NCBI GenBank assembly: GCA_021844645.1
Contig: JAKBTA010000002.1
Location: forward strand, 1 to 60,959
Source: Nitrospirota bacterium
Lineage (GTDB): Bacteria > Nitrospirota_A > Leptospirillia > Leptospirillales > Leptospirillaceae
Length of the DNA stretch: 60,959 nucleotides
Direction: 5' to 3'
The notes under the pieces are model-generated. The model had not been told where the DNA came from, made no database searches, and saw nothing but the letters and a program-made list of their open reading frames with translations. A program made the position numbers and the translations under genes. Shown here one piece after another: positions 18,053-27,879 of the stretch. How positions within the stretch are numbered: position 1 is the first letter of the stretch; each line of letters opens with the position of its first letter.

Positions 18053-19921
18053 ATGATACGCAATCGTTGCATGATACTTAGGAGCTTTCTGGTGATTGTT
18101 TGCCGCAGATGGGTGTTTCTGGTGTGCTTGTTGCTCCTGGGAGGTGTTCTATCAGCTTCTCAGGAGGGACTGGCTGCCCAGCAGGTCGATCCCGAGGGGG
18201 TCACGAGTGATGTTCGTGACCAGAAGATCCAAAATATGGATGACCTTAACCGGTTGATATTAAAATATGGAATCGTCAGGAATCGCTCTGCAAATGCTTC
18301 ACTGAAGGCCATCAGCCTCCGCCTGGGACCATACTTTGATCATCCTGAGTTCAAAATCCGCATCGTTATTCTTGATCGACAAAAACCGATCGCGTATCTT
18401 CTAAAAGGTCAAACTCTTGTCTTATCAAGGGGAATGATTTATTCGGGACTTCTTGAGAACACGGATGAGGTTGCTGGCGTTCTTGCTTATCTTTTATCTG
18501 AGAGAATGTTTGCCAAGCTCGGGAATCATTTTGTTGGAGCGTCTGCATCCGCGAGTTCTCTGCCGGCAACCGTCGATGGCAAGGAGATTCTGGATCCTGT
18601 CCTTTATGCTGCGCTCGCAATGGTCCAGGCTGGTTACCATTACCAAGGGATTATCAGCGCTGTAGAACTTCTGGGGACTCTTCGTTCCGATCCTGTCCTT
18701 GGAGGAAAGGGGAAGTTTCTCCTGGCTGAGAAGCTTTCAGTGTTGAAAGGCTCTGCCCTTTACTTTGAAGGCCAGATAGCTACTTTTGTTCACCATAACA
18801 TGACAGCCATTTATGATCTTTCCCGTTTTCTCGCAAGGTTTCCCCTGTCTGCAGGAGGCCATTTCCTTCTTGGGCTTGCTTATTATCAATCCTTTTCTGA
18901 AAGTCGATTTTTTCATCCAGACCGATTCCTTTTTGTGGATGATCCGATCCCGACAATCAGAATCCATGCGATTCCTCTTGATATTGGAGCTCTTGATGCC
19001 GCTGAATCAGAGTGGGAGATGTCTCTTCAGCTCAATCCTGCTTTTGTTCCTGCACTTAATGCCGAGGGCAGGCTTCTTCTGCTAAAAGGGGAACGGAAGG
19101 AGGCCCGAAGTTATTTTCGACGAGCCTACAATCTGATCCCCGACTCTCCATGGTATGCGGCAGACTATGGACTCTCACTTTTGATGGAAAATCATCGGAT
19201 AAGTGGTGCAAGACTGTTTGAGAAGGCCGTAAGGAAGGCATCCTATGATCCCAGGCTGTTATATGATGAGGGGTTGTGGAGCAGTATTACCGGAGATATA
19301 ACACAAAGCAGGGATGCTTTTGGTGAGATTGAGAAAATTCCCGGGTGGCGGGAGGTCGCTTCTGTCTCATCAGGAGTGGATCCGAACAAGTTCAAGAGCC
19401 ATAAAAAAGAAGAGACCTCTTCGATGTTTACCAAGCCCGGGGTTACAATGGAAGAGGTCACGAAAGCGCTGGGAATTCCAAAAACGCCTCCTGTTATTGT
19501 TGCAGGTCGAACAGTCTGGAATTACAACCACCGCGGCATTCGTCTTATCTTTCATAAAAACATATTGTATTACACAATTTTTGAGAAAGCTTCTTCGGAT
19601 CGCTTTTTGGGAGCATTATCTGTTGGAGAAAAATACGATCCTGAAGATCCTCTTTCCCAGAAGCCTTCCTGGGTTATTCCGCTTGGAAGAACCCCTGTAC
19701 TTGTTTTTAAAACAGATTATGGTTATGTAACGATAGATACCAAGGATGGGATTATTTCGAGAGTCCTTCTGAGCGCACTCCCCAAAAACGAGACCGTTGA
19801 GCAGGATAGGATGAGTCCGAAGGGAGAGCCCCTTGTAGCAGGGCCCGAAGCCCCATCGATGAAGGGGCATGCGCCAGATCATCGAGATTTGAAAAGCAGG
19901 GAGCGGAGTCTGAGTCCCTAG
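18053..19921 (+). CDS. TPR protein with degenerate M48 peptidase-like domain
   Basis: This 622-residue protein has an N-terminal hydrophobic signal (residues about 18-40), so it acts in the envelope. Residues about 65-235 follow the layout of periplasmic M48 peptidases such as BepA: a LVLSRGMIYSGLLENTDEVAGVLAY stretch where the family has its active-site helix, then a segment matching the region of the third zinc ligand. The HExxH residues are absent (YLLSE instead), so it should not be a protease. Residues about 255-430 are TPR-like. A later segment (about 465-520) resembles the BamE/SmpA fold. The last four bases overlap purF on the other strand. A role in outer-membrane protein quality control is inference. 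Confidence 0.6.
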   Translation: MIRNRCMILRSFLVIVCRRWVFLVCLLLLGGVLSASQEGLAAQQVDPEGVTSDVRDQKIQNMDDLNRLILKYGIVRNRSANASLKAISLRLGPYFDHPEFKIRIVILDRQKPIAYLLKGQTLVLSRGMIYSGLLENTDEVAGVLAYLLSERMFAKLGNHFVGASASASSLPATVDGKEILDPVLYAALAMVQAGYHYQGIISAVELLGTLRSDPVLGGKGKFLLAEKLSVLKGSALYFEGQIATFVHHNMTAIYDLSRFLARFPLSAGGHFLLGLAYYQSFSESRFFHPDRFLFVDDPIPTIRIHAIPLDIGALDAAESEWEMSLQLNPAFVPALNAEGRLLLLKGERKEARSYFRRAYNLIPDSPWYAADYGLSLLMENHRISGARLFEKAVRKASYDPRLLYDEGLWSSITGDITQSRDAFGEIEKIPGWREVASVSSGVDPNKFKSHKKEETSSMFTKPGVTMEEVTKALGIPKTPPVIVAGRTVWNYNHRGIRLIFHKNILYYTIFEKASSDRFLGALSVGEKYDPEDPLSQKPSWVIPLGRTPVLVFKTDYGYVTIDTKDGIISRVLLSALPKNETVEQDRMSPKGEPLVAGPEAPSMKGHAPDHRDLKSRERSLSP

Positions 19922-21363
19922 CTCTCAAATAGTCCATGCTGTATCCGTTCTTCTTTTGAAAAAGGGATTGGATAGCAGCCGGTAAAACATGCAGTACAAA
20001 AGCCCTTTCTCGGATTTTCCTCTTGCTTTGCCTTTTCTATTTCTTCCTGCATGGATTCAACGGAGAGGTATGCTAATGAGTCAGCTTTGACGTATCTCCT
20101 GATTTCTTCAAGACTGTGGGTTGCCCCAATCAATTCTGTCCGCGTTGGCGTATCGATACCGTAAAAGCATGGTGAAATGATGGGAGCAGATGCAATTCGC
20201 ATGTGGACTTCGGATGCACCTGCGGCGCGAAGCATGGAAACGATTTTGCGACTGGTTGTTCCTCTAACAATTGAGTCATCGACGACGACAATACGTTTGT
20301 TTTTGAGGATCGATGGAACTGCGTTGAGTTTGATCTTGACCCCAAAATGGCGAATGGACTGTTGTGGCTCTATGAACGTGCGGCCGACATAATGGTTCCT
20401 GATCAACCCCATATCGACTGGAATGCCTGACTCTTCGGAATATCCAAGCGCTGCAGCAACGCCAGAGTCGGGAACAGGAATGATCAGGTCAGCATCAACT
20501 GCCGAGTCCTTTGCCAGTCGTCCGCCAAGTTTTTTCCGTGACAAATAGACAGGATAGCCAAAAACCAGGCTGTCTGGTCTGGCAAAGTAAACAATTTCAA
20601 AAATGCATGGAGCGTCTTTTCTAACAAAGAGTTTATGACTCTCCATGCCTCTTTCATTGATAACGATCATTTCTCCCGGGTCCACATCACGGATAAATTC
20701 GGCTCCAATCAAGTCAAACGCACATGTTTCCGATGCAAGAACATAAGCATCTCCAATGCGTCCGATTGAAAGTGGTCTGAGCCCCAAGGGGTCTCTGACA
20801 CCAATCATCGAGTTTTCAAGAAGGACAATAAATGAGTAGGAGCCTTTCACTGATGCCAGTGCTGCTCCCATTTGCTCAATCATTGTCATGCCTGTCGACC
20901 TGGCGATGAGGTGGACAAGAACTTCTGAGTCTACTTCGGTGGTGAATAGTGCTCCTTCATTTTCCATTTCACGCTTCAGATCAACGGCATTTGTCAAATT
21001 GCCGTTGTGAACCAGAGCAATGGGCCCTTTGGAGTAAAAGGCTGTCAGTGGCTGCAGGTCTTTTTCTGGATCTCCGCCGGCTGTAGCGTATCGATTGTGT
21101 CCTATGGCGACACTCCCTTTAAGGTCAGCCAGAAGATCTTCCGTATAAAATTCAGAGACCAGTTTGGGGGACTTCCTGAGGAGGATCTTTCCATTTTCAA
21201 GACTGGCAATTCCTGTTCCCTCCTGACCTCTGTGCTGCAGAGCGTATAGTCCAAGATATGTCAGGTTTGCTGCTTCAGGGTGGCCAAAAATTCCGAATAC
21301 GGCGCATTCTTCATGGAAGTGGTCGTCTGGCAAATCTGGCGAAGATGGCGTATCGGAGCTCAA
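19918..21363 (-). CDS. purF: Amidophosphoribosyltransferase
   Basis: This is the first committed step of purine synthesis, PRPP plus glutamine to phosphoribosylamine. The 481-residue protein has the Ntn glutaminase domain, whose nucleophile is Cys20 after a 19-residue propeptide (HEEC|AVFGI), followed by [11 protein letters not shown] and the PRPP motif [12 protein letters not shown]. Cysteines in [14 protein letters not shown] and the late FCTACFTGC fit the 4Fe-4S cluster of the Bacillus-type enzyme. Its ATG overlaps the purL stop by four bases (ATGA). Confidence 0.97.
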   Translation of the reverse strand: MSSDTPSSPDLPDDHFHEECAVFGIFGHPEAANLTYLGLYALQHRGQEGTGIASLENGKILLRKSPKLVSEFYTEDLLADLKGSVAIGHNRYATAGGDPEKDLQPLTAFYSKGPIALVHNGNLTNAVDLKREMENEGALFTTEVDSEVLVHLIARSTGMTMIEQMGAALASVKGSYSFIVLLENSMIGVRDPLGLRPLSIGRIGDAYVLASETCAFDLIGAEFIRDVDPGEMIVINERGMESHKLFVRKDAPCIFEIVYFARPDSLVFGYPVYLSRKKLGGRLAKDSAVDADLIIPVPDSGVAAALGYSEESGIPVDMGLIRNHYVGRTFIEPQQSIRHFGVKIKLNAVPSILKNKRIVVVDDSIVRGTTSRKIVSMLRAAGASEVHMRIASAPIISPCFYGIDTPTRTELIGATHSLEEIRRYVKADSLAYLSVESMQEEIEKAKQEENPRKGFCTACFTGCYPIPFSKEERIQHGLFES

Positions 21364-23594
21364 GGGGCATCCTCCATGAACTGGGTTATGGCATTCATAT
21401 AAAGGTTTTTAAGGTTCTGGGGGGATTCTGAAAGATGTTTTTCCTGACCGTCGAGGTCCCTGTATCTTACGGAGAAGGCTTTCTGTACCGTTGTTCCTAG
21501 TGTCTGGAGAGTGACACCCATCTCTCTTGACCACTGAAGAATCTCTTCCTGGTCAGTGGATGAGTGGGCGATGAGGATTCTTCCCGGGGACTCGGAAAAA
21601 AAGTAGGAGAGAGGTTCGATCGGGTCAGGGATTCGGATGATGACTCCGGTATCAATGGAACCAAGCGTCATCATCAACAAACTTCTCAGGATCCCTCCTT
21701 TTCCGACGGATCTTGAACAGTTGATCAGTCGCCTTGATGAGAGCCCGGCCATTAGCTTGACGATTCTTTTCAGGAAGGAAGGATCGGGCTCAGGAACCGG
21801 TCCAAGAGGAGAGTCTCCTGAGATCCATTCAAGAAAAGATCCTCCAAGGGAAAGATTCTCAGAAGATCCCAGTAATGAGACCGTCAACCCTGGTGTATTG
21901 GTGATTCCCGGTATCCTGTTTCGATAGTCGGAGACCCGTCCTGTAATAACAATCATTGGTGTTGGGGGAATGCTCTGTTTGTTCGTTTCGTTATAAAGAC
22001 TGACATTTCCTGATACTACAGGAATTTCCAACGCTGCTCCCATATCTGCTATCCCGGATATGGCATCACTTAGCTGACCCATGACAATCGGGTTCTCGGG
22101 ATTCCCAAAATTAAGGCAGTCTGTCATTCCAAGAGGGATGGCTCCCATTGCGGACAGGTCTGTGACGGCTTTCAGGACCGTATTGCAAGCACCCTTATAG
22201 GCATCTCTCGAAAGTGTATGGGGAAGGCTTGCGAGTGCAATTGCAACCGAGGATTTCCTGGACGACTTCAGATTGACAACTGCACCGTCATGTCCTGGTC
22301 CCATCAATGTTGCACCACCAACGGTCTTGTCAAACTGTTGGTGGATCCATTTTGTATCTCCTCCGTTCGGGTGAGAGATCATTTCCTTGAATGATTGCAG
22401 AATGGCATGGGATCCTGTCTGTGCCTTGATATGGCCTGTCAGGAAAATAGGTGGAGTGACATCTGCCGGGCGATCATATACAGGAGCTTTGTCTGTCAGA
22501 AGTTCGATGGGGATTTCTGCCAGGATCCGGTTTTCCATTTTAACCCTGAAGGTAGGATCCGTGATGGTTCTTCCTACGACGCTTGCTGATAACTGGTAGT
22601 CCCTGGCGATCTGGAGAATCCTTTCCACCTGTTCCGGCTCGGAAAGAAACAGCATCCTTTCCTGACTTTCAGAAAGAAGGATTTCCCAGCCCTCCATCTG
22701 TGTTTCCCGTAGAGGGACTGAAGACAAGTCCAGTTCCATTCCCAGGCCTCCCCGACCAGCCATTTCTGTCGAGGAGCTCGTAAGTCCGGCGGCACCCATA
22801 TCCTGGACGGCAACAGGAAGATTTTCCTGAATAATCCGGAGTGTTGCCTCAATCAGGTTTTTTCCAACGTAGGGATCTGCAACCTGTACCTGCGGGCGAA
22901 GGTCTCCATCTGAAGAAGTGAAACCGCGCGATGCCATGGCCGCTCCCGAAACACCATCCCGACCTGTCCTGTTTCCCATATAAACGGCAACAAGTCCTTC
23001 CTTGGGAGCTTTTGCGGACATGACCGAGTTGATGTTCACTACGCCGAGTGCAAAGACATTTACGAGAATGTTATTCAGATAGCGATCATCGAACCATACT
23101 TCCCCTGCAACAGTTGGGATGCCTACAGGATTTCCATATCCGGCGATTCCTGCGACCACACGTCTAAAGAGTGTTCTGTGGCGTGGATGGCGCAATGATC
23201 CAAAAACGAGACTGTTTGCCAGGGCGACAGGACGGGCACCCATTGCAAAAATATCCCTCAGGATTCCACCGACCCCTGTTGCTGCTCCCTGGAAAGGCTC
23301 GAGAAAGCTGGGATGGTTATGACTTTCCATTTTGAAAGCAATTCCAATTCCTTCACCAATATGGATGATTCCGGCATTTTCACCGGGGCCAGAGACGACC
23401 CGGGGGTTGTGCGACTGAAATTTTCTGAGGTGCTTTCTCGAGGACTTATAACTGCAATGTTCACTCCACATGGCCGAAAATATCGCCTCTTCCGTCAGGT
23501 TTGGTTCTCTGCCCAGCAGTGACGCAATGGCTTTCATCTCGTGTGCAGGAATTCGAAATAGGGAGTCTTTTTTATGTTCTGTTGTCGGTGTCAT
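21360..23594 (-). CDS. purL: Phosphoribosylformylglycinamidine synthase, small PurL
   Basis: PurL uses ammonia from PurQ to convert FGAR to FGAM in purine synthesis. With the start at 23594 the protein has 744 residues, the size of the short bacterial form. I chose this ATG (GGA seven bases upstream) because the conserved [14 protein letters not shown] then falls near residue 40, as in known short PurL; an in-frame start at 23660 would overlap purQ. The [32 protein letters not shown] and [12 protein letters not shown] motifs are present. It lies between purQ and purF. Confidence 0.96.
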   Translation of the reverse strand: MTPTTEHKKDSLFRIPAHEMKAIASLLGREPNLTEEAIFSAMWSEHCSYKSSRKHLRKFQSHNPRVVSGPGENAGIIHIGEGIGIAFKMESHNHPSFLEPFQGAATGVGGILRDIFAMGARPVALANSLVFGSLRHPRHRTLFRRVVAGIAGYGNPVGIPTVAGEVWFDDRYLNNILVNVFALGVVNINSVMSAKAPKEGLVAVYMGNRTGRDGVSGAAMASRGFTSSDGDLRPQVQVADPYVGKNLIEATLRIIQENLPVAVQDMGAAGLTSSSTEMAGRGGLGMELDLSSVPLRETQMEGWEILLSESQERMLFLSEPEQVERILQIARDYQLSASVVGRTITDPTFRVKMENRILAEIPIELLTDKAPVYDRPADVTPPIFLTGHIKAQTGSHAILQSFKEMISHPNGGDTKWIHQQFDKTVGGATLMGPGHDGAVVNLKSSRKSSVAIALASLPHTLSRDAYKGACNTVLKAVTDLSAMGAIPLGMTDCLNFGNPENPIVMGQLSDAISGIADMGAALEIPVVSGNVSLYNETNKQSIPPTPMIVITGRVSDYRNRIPGITNTPGLTVSLLGSSENLSLGGSFLEWISGDSPLGPVPEPDPSFLKRIVKLMAGLSSRRLINCSRSVGKGGILRSLLMMTLGSIDTGVIIRIPDPIEPLSYFFSESPGRILIAHSSTDQEEILQWSREMGVTLQTLGTTVQKAFSVRYRDLDGQEKHLSESPQNLKNLYMNAITQFMEDAP

Positions 23595-23637
23595 TGTTTT
23601 TCCGGGAATGTGCCCTGAATAAGGCGGGTTATGGTAC

Positions 23638-24387
23638 TCACCGGAGTTTGGCAGAGCCATCCGGCACAGAAGGGGTTAAAAGGCTGTTCAGCAGCGAAGT
23701 GAAAATCGTCAGACCTTCAGTGCTTCCCAGATCTTCGGAAGATCTTCGTTCGGGATGGGGCATCATCCCGACAACATTGCCGGCGATGTTCGAAATGGCG
23801 GCGATATCATGCATGGACCCATTGGGGTTCATTTGATAGCGCATGACAACCTGCTGATTTTCCTCCAGGGCGGAGAGTTCTTTTTCATCAAGATAGAAGC
23901 GGCCTTCCTGATGTGCAATCGGAAGATTCAGTCTGGCTCCGGGAGAGAACAGGGATGTGAATGGCGTTTTGGTTTGCTCGATAATCAGCGTGGTATCTGC
24001 ACAGATAAATTTCCTGCCGATGTTTTCAAGGAGAATTCCGGGCAAAAGACCTGCTTCGGCCAATATCTGAAATCCGTTACAGATTCCGAGTACAGCTCCT
24101 CCCTTAGCAGCAAATTCTGCAAGGGCCTTCATCACCGGAGTTTTTGCCGCAATAGCCCCCGTTCTCAGGTAATCTCCGTAAGAGAAGCCACCGGGGACGA
24201 TAACAGCATCGAAGCCTACCAATGAGCCGGCCATGTGCGTCACTATTTCCGGAGCAAAACCCGAGACACGGCCTACCGCTTCAAAGGTATCCCCCTCACA
24301 GTTGGTCCCCGGAAAGCGGAGAACCGCAACCCTGAGACAATCCGAAGAGGAATCTGGTGTCGATGATTTTTTTGCGTTTGTTTTCAC
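23638..24387 (-). CDS. purQ: Phosphoribosylformylglycinamidine synthase, glutaminase PurQ
   Basis: PurQ is the class I glutaminase subunit that feeds ammonia to PurL. The 249-residue protein has [10 protein letters not shown] near its start, the nucleophile motif GICNGFQIL with Cys, and the C-terminal MPHPERR with the catalytic His and Glu. About 17 residues precede the usual first strand; no internal start codon would remove them cleanly, so GTG 24387 is kept. A promoter lies only seven bases upstream (see separate entry). purS, which normally completes the complex, is not adjacent. Confidence 0.95.
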   Translation of the reverse strand: MKTNAKKSSTPDSSSDCLRVAVLRFPGTNCEGDTFEAVGRVSGFAPEIVTHMAGSLVGFDAVIVPGGFSYGDYLRTGAIAAKTPVMKALAEFAAKGGAVLGICNGFQILAEAGLLPGILLENIGRKFICADTTLIIEQTKTPFTSLFSPGARLNLPIAHQEGRFYLDEKELSALEENQQVVMRYQMNPNGSMHDIAAISNIAGNVVGMMPHPERRSSEDLGSTEGLTIFTSLLNSLLTPSVPDGSAKLR

Positions 24388-24394
24388 GAATCCT

Positions 24395-24424
24395 ATTCTA
24401 GACGTCGTGAGGGACTTCCGTCAA
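24395..24424 (-). promoter_or_regulatory. Candidate promoter of purQLF, near-leaderless
   Basis: On the minus strand TTGACG (24424-24419) and TAGAAT (24400-24395) are separated by 18 bp. The GTG of purQ starts seven bases after the -10 box, so the transcript would begin at or next to the start codon. AGGA between them could still act as a very short-spaced Shine-Dalgarno sequence if transcription starts earlier. Confidence 0.45.
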
Positions 24425-25065
24425 ACGTTATCTTCCGAATCTGGTTCAAGGAATATTGTTTGCCCCTGCACCTCGTCTGATGACGATCGCCTGAGGTGAG
24501 TTCAGGTCTTTAATCAGGGGAGTATGGTTTTTGTTGGCCACTTGTCTTGGCAGTCAGAATCTTGATTTTTGTTCTTATCAGGAATACTCCGGAACGTGAA
24601 TTTTTCCTTTCGGAGACGGGATCCATGTGATAGTCTTTACAGCGGAAAGAGTGCTTGTCCAGACTAGCCCTTTATCCTCCTTTTAAGGCAGAATACACCC
24701 TTGTAGCGGTTTCTTCATAAGAGCTTGGGATATCTTATGTTTTTTTTTATAAAATAGAATATAGGCTGTGATTTGAGAAAAACATCCAAATATTGGCTGT
24801 GTTCAGCTTATAAACAGGCGCTTCTCCTGAAATAGCGGTGGACGAGTGATTCTGCTCCCGGAACTATATCGGAGAGTCTCTAAGAGGATCTTGGGATTGT
24901 TGCGGTATCGATTTGTCCCTGTCAACCGGATTCTGAAAGATTCAGAAATCTCGTGGTACGGGGTGATCTGGCATTTCAGGCATTCTTTTCCTGTGTCAAA
25001 ATATGGTGAGAACCCCGTCTATCCACGCTTCAAGGGCTTTCCTGGAATGTTTGGTTGGAGATGTG
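24425..25065. other. 641-bp intergenic region between purQ and the HD-GYP gene
   Basis: I see no convincing gene, tRNA or known riboswitch here. It holds a candidate plus-strand promoter (24725-24753), a T-rich tract at 24740-24750, and a short perfect inverted repeat (TTCTGAA-AGA-TTCAGAA, 24931-24947). If that promoter is used, the HD-GYP mRNA would carry a leader of roughly 300 bases. A GGTTCAAG near 24441 suggested a tRNA T-loop, but no cloverleaf can be built around it. Confidence 0.5.
24725..24753 (+). promoter_or_regulatory. Candidate promoter for the HD-GYP gene
   Basis: TTGGGA at 24725-24730 and TATAAA at 24748-24753 have an ideal 17-bp spacer. The region is A+T-rich compared with its surroundings. 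Transcription from here would run into the HD-GYP gene after a long leader. Confidence 0.4.
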
Positions 25066-26322
25066 ATGAAGAAATCGATTCCTATTGAGAGCTTGAAGGT
25101 TGGAATGTACGTTTGTGAGCTGGACCGCAAATGGTGGCAAACAGACTTTCTCCTTCATCAATTTCTGATCAAGTCCAGAGAAGATATCGATAAGCTTCGG
25201 AATGCAGGAATCCAGACGGTGGTCGTGGATCTTTCACGTTCGGAAGTCTCAGCCCCGCCTTCACCCGACAAGATTGCAGATCAAGGAAGTCCCCGGCAAA
25301 AAGATGAGACACAGAATGATTCTGCGCCTTCGCTGGAATCACTATCCCTCCCTTCGAGCCAGGATCTTAAATCTTTCAAGGACTTGAAGGAGAGAACAGA
25401 AATCCTGCTCCAAAACGGGTTCAAGGATGTCCGTTTTGGAAAAGAAATCACTGTGGCTCCTTTTATGGAAAAGATTCAGGTCATGCTTGACCTGATTTTG
25501 AAAAATCCTGCGCTGGTCACTTTTTTGATGGAAATGGAAGAGACTGATGATGAGACCTATCGCCATTCTGTCAACACAATGGTCCTTGCCCTGGGACTTG
25601 CAGTCAGGAAACAGTTCCCGACAGGAGATTTGAAAGGCTGGGGACTTGCTGGGCTCTTTCATGACATCGGAAAGACAGTGGTTCCCTTTCAGGTGCTTAA
25701 AAAACCTGGACCCCTGAATCAGGCAGAGTGGAAAATGATGCACGAACATCCTGAAGCAGGATACCGGATTTTGAAGAGCCATTCGGACAAGGATGTTTCC
25801 GGTATATGCGCGACAGTTGCTCTGGAGCATCATGAAAGAAAGAATGGTTCAGGCTATCCGCGCGGGACGTCCCTCGACAAGCTTAACCCTGTAACGAGGT
25901 CCCTGATCGCTCTGGATATGTATGAGGCATTGACGGCTAATCGCGTTTACAGAATGGGATATTCTCCTGCAAAAACACTTGAGATTCTTCTGAAGGCTGC
26001 TGAGGATAAAATTGACCCGTCCGCTGTTGCAGATCTGGTCAAGATGGTCGGTATTTATCCCACGGGGTCACTTATTGAGACGGTTCGGGGAGAAATTGCT
26101 CTTGTGGGAGGGTATTCTGACCCAACAAGAACAATCTCCCAGGAAGTTGTTCTTTACGTTTTGAAAGATTTGAACGGTGAATGGCTGTTGCGTCCCATCC
26201 GCCGGGTGAAATCTGGTCTTGGTCCGAAAGAGGTGAAGAGAACGCTCCACCCAAGGGAGATAGGTTTGTCTGAGAGCGAAATTATGCGTTTGATCTATCC
26301 TGTTGTACGGGAAAAGTCGTAA
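25066..26322 (+). CDS. HD-GYP domain protein with DUF3391, c-di-GMP phosphodiesterase
   Basis: The family hydrolyses the second messenger cyclic di-GMP. The N-terminus (residues about 3-60) is DUF3391, with IPIESLKVGMYVCELD. The HD-GYP domain follows at about 180-360, with GLFHDIGKTVVPFQVL (HD metal ligands) and HHERKNGSGYPRG. In the second motif the usual Asp of HHExxDGxGYP is Asn; the GYP triplet and histidines are intact, so activity is likely. I start at ATG 25066 (GGAGA upstream), giving 418 residues; a start at 25003 adds 21 residues without support. It is cytosolic, with no membrane segment, and stands alone. Confidence 0.9.
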   Translation: MKKSIPIESLKVGMYVCELDRKWWQTDFLLHQFLIKSREDIDKLRNAGIQTVVVDLSRSEVSAPPSPDKIADQGSPRQKDETQNDSAPSLESLSLPSSQDLKSFKDLKERTEILLQNGFKDVRFGKEITVAPFMEKIQVMLDLILKNPALVTFLMEMEETDDETYRHSVNTMVLALGLAVRKQFPTGDLKGWGLAGLFHDIGKTVVPFQVLKKPGPLNQAEWKMMHEHPEAGYRILKSHSDKDVSGICATVALEHHERKNGSGYPRGTSLDKLNPVTRSLIALDMYEALTANRVYRMGYSPAKTLEILLKAAEDKIDPSAVADLVKMVGIYPTGSLIETVRGEIALVGGYSDPTRTISQEVVLYVLKDLNGEWLLRPIRRVKSGLGPKEVKRTLHPREIGLSESEIMRLIYPVVREKS

Positions 26323-26381
26323 CTTCGGATATGACATGCGGTGTGAACGGTTATCAGCCCGAATCACATCTGAAAACGTGT

Positions 26382-26409
26382 TTGACTTGGGGGTAAGGAT
26401 TGTTTTAAT
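26382..26409 (+). promoter_or_regulatory. Candidate promoter of the RND efflux operon
   Basis: TTGACT at 26382-26387 and TTTAAT at 26404-26409 are spaced by 16 bp. The expected start of transcription, about 26416, is the first base of a perfect 20-bp palindrome, so a protein bound there would block initiation. This placement strengthens both calls. Confidence 0.55.
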
Positions 26410-26415
26410 TTGTTC

Positions 26416-26435
26416 AGAACTGACTAGTCAGTTCT
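26416..26435. promoter_or_regulatory. Perfect 20-bp palindromic operator, probable TetR-family site
   Basis: AGAACTGACTAGTCAGTTCT reads the same on both strands over 20 bp. Its core, ACTGACTAGTCAGT, has the form of operators bound by TetR-family dimers. It sits on the expected transcription start, 25 bp upstream of the operon's first gene, and that operon encodes a TetR-family regulator as its second gene. Autoregulation by that protein is the natural inference. Confidence 0.7.
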
Positions 26436-26459
26436 TATCTGTTTTTGAAGGGGATCAGA

Positions 26460-27209
26460 TTGAAAATATCAGGGTTATTGATTTTGGAGATGAATCGGCC
26501 AGGGCTTTTTATCCGGGGGCTTCTATCTGTCCTGTTTCTTTTAGTCGTCGAGACTCTTCCGTCCATTGCCGCACCAACTCCGGTTGCCATTACGCAGGAT
26601 TCATCCGCCGGAACAACTGATCCCTCATTAAAGGGTCCTGATGCCTCCCAAAAATGGAATGCACTTGATGAGGCCAGCTTTGATGAAAATTATGGCCATT
26701 TCGGATTTTCCCTCGCGTTTCTTTTTAATATTGCCCAGACTCCTTCGTCGCATCTTTTTTATGAAAATGGTCTTGGCGGAATAGGAGAACTCTCCTATGG
26801 CATTTTGACCGGACTTAGGATCATTGCCGGAGGAGGCTATGTCCTGAACTCTCCCCACATATCGCCGCCTCTGGCAGGGGCGAAAGATAATGCGGATGCC
26901 TCTTACGAACAGGGATACATTGGTGGTCGTCTGGCCATGAATCCATTTTTCCCTTCATTCTTTGTCCATCAGCCATGGATTCCCTATATCAGAAGCGATG
27001 TAGGGGGTGTTTCATCCGGCATATCCAATGCTGGAGCTTTTTCCGGGCATCAGGACGGAGTTATGGCTGACGTCGGTATCGGGGTTGAAGGGAGAGCACC
27101 TGAATATCCAATAGGATTTTTTGTAGAAGTTCGCTCTCAATGGTTTTTCCTGGGTCCCCAGACAGAGACGGTCGTGCCTTTACTTATCGGCTCGACCTTT
27201 TATTTTTAG
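26460..27209 (+). CDS. Small outer-membrane beta-barrel-like protein, paralogue A
   Basis: I do not recognise a named family. The protein (249 residues) has an N-terminal signal sequence whose hydrophobic core is followed by TLPSIAAP, then a glycine-rich sequence of alternating hydrophobic residues ending in aromatic FYF, as in outer-membrane beta-barrels. The C-terminal half is clearly homologous to the protein at 36853: both have IPYxRxDVGGV, a GAxSGHxxG loop and PxGxFVE. The start may be TTG 26460 (AAGGGG six bases upstream) or ATG 26490. It is the first gene after the TetR-type operator and precedes tetR, tolC, MFP and RND genes. Confidence 0.65.
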   Translation: MKISGLLILEMNRPGLFIRGLLSVLFLLVVETLPSIAAPTPVAITQDSSAGTTDPSLKGPDASQKWNALDEASFDENYGHFGFSLAFLFNIAQTPSSHLFYENGLGGIGELSYGILTGLRIIAGGGYVLNSPHISPPLAGAKDNADASYEQGYIGGRLAMNPFFPSFFVHQPWIPYIRSDVGGVSSGISNAGAFSGHQDGVMADVGIGVEGRAPEYPIGFFVEVRSQWFFLGPQTETVVPLLIGSTFYF

Positions 27210-27219
27210 AGGGAGACTG

Positions 27220-27879
27220 ATGGTGCTCCAGGAGAAGAAATTGGTTGAGGATTCAATAAGAGCGATGACTTTTCAGATGGAAAAAAATCGCATTATTGAC
27301 CAGGCTGCAAATTTGTTTGCACAAAGACGCTACGATCAGGTCACCCTTGATGAACTGACTCAAATTCTGGGAATTGGAAAAGGAACTCTTTACCGGTACT
27401 TTACCAACAAGGAGCAGCTCTACGAACAAATTCTTGATATCGGTCACCAGAAACTGATGGAAATCCTCAACAGGGTCAAAAGCAGGGAAGATATCAATCC
27501 CCTTGAAAAGTTGTATGAAATGGCTTTTTCGATGGCTCATTTCATTCGGCTTCACCTTGATATTTATAAAGTTATGGCGATTGAGGAGCCAAAGGAGCGT
27601 CAGTGTTCAACGGAAAAAGTTCAACAATATCGTAAAGAACGGATAAACATGATTTCTGATGTTGTCCAGGAAGGACGTCTTTTGAGCTATTTTCGAGAAG
27701 ATATGGATATCTCCCTCTTTTCCCAGAGTCTGATGGGAGCCCTTTGGGTCGAAGCGATCTTTCCACTTGGTGCGGAAGAGAAGGACGGGAGGCCTGTCCT
27801 GAGGATTGAAGAAATTATTCAGATGTTCTTGAAAGGAATCGGAACAAACAAGATTGTTTTTAAAGGTCGGACAATATGA
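27220..27879 (+). CDS. TetR-family transcriptional repressor
   Basis: The N-terminal domain (residues about 20-70) carries the TetR helix-turn-helix: AANLFAQRRYDQVTLDEL followed by ILGIGKGTLYRYFTNKEQLY. The C-terminal ligand-binding domain is helical and variable, as usual. Length (219 residues) is typical. ATG 27220 follows GAGGGAG. The palindrome at 26416-26435 upstream of its operon is its likely operator, and the efflux genes behind it suggest the ligand is a pump substrate. Its stop overlaps the TolC start as ATGA. Confidence 0.93.
   Translation: MVLQEKKLVEDSIRAMTFQMEKNRIIDQAANLFAQRRYDQVTLDELTQILGIGKGTLYRYFTNKEQLYEQILDIGHQKLMEILNRVKSREDINPLEKLYEMAFSMAHFIRLHLDIYKVMAIEEPKERQCSTEKVQQYRKERINMISDVVQEGRLLSYFREDMDISLFSQSLMGALWVEAIFPLGAEEKDGRPVLRIEEIIQMFLKGIGTNKIVFKGRTI

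Noticed and set aside
24435..24510. GGTTCAAG near 24441 suggested a tRNA T-arm.
   Set aside because: Neither the acceptor stem nor the anticodon stem can be paired around it in either strand.
24846..25088. 80-residue frame upstream of the HD-GYP gene.
   Set aside because: No ribosome-binding site or family pattern; it overlaps the HD-GYP start in another frame.
26323..26445. Possible terminator after the HD-GYP gene.
   Set aside because: The palindrome at 26416 has no T-run and fits an operator on a promoter better than a terminator.
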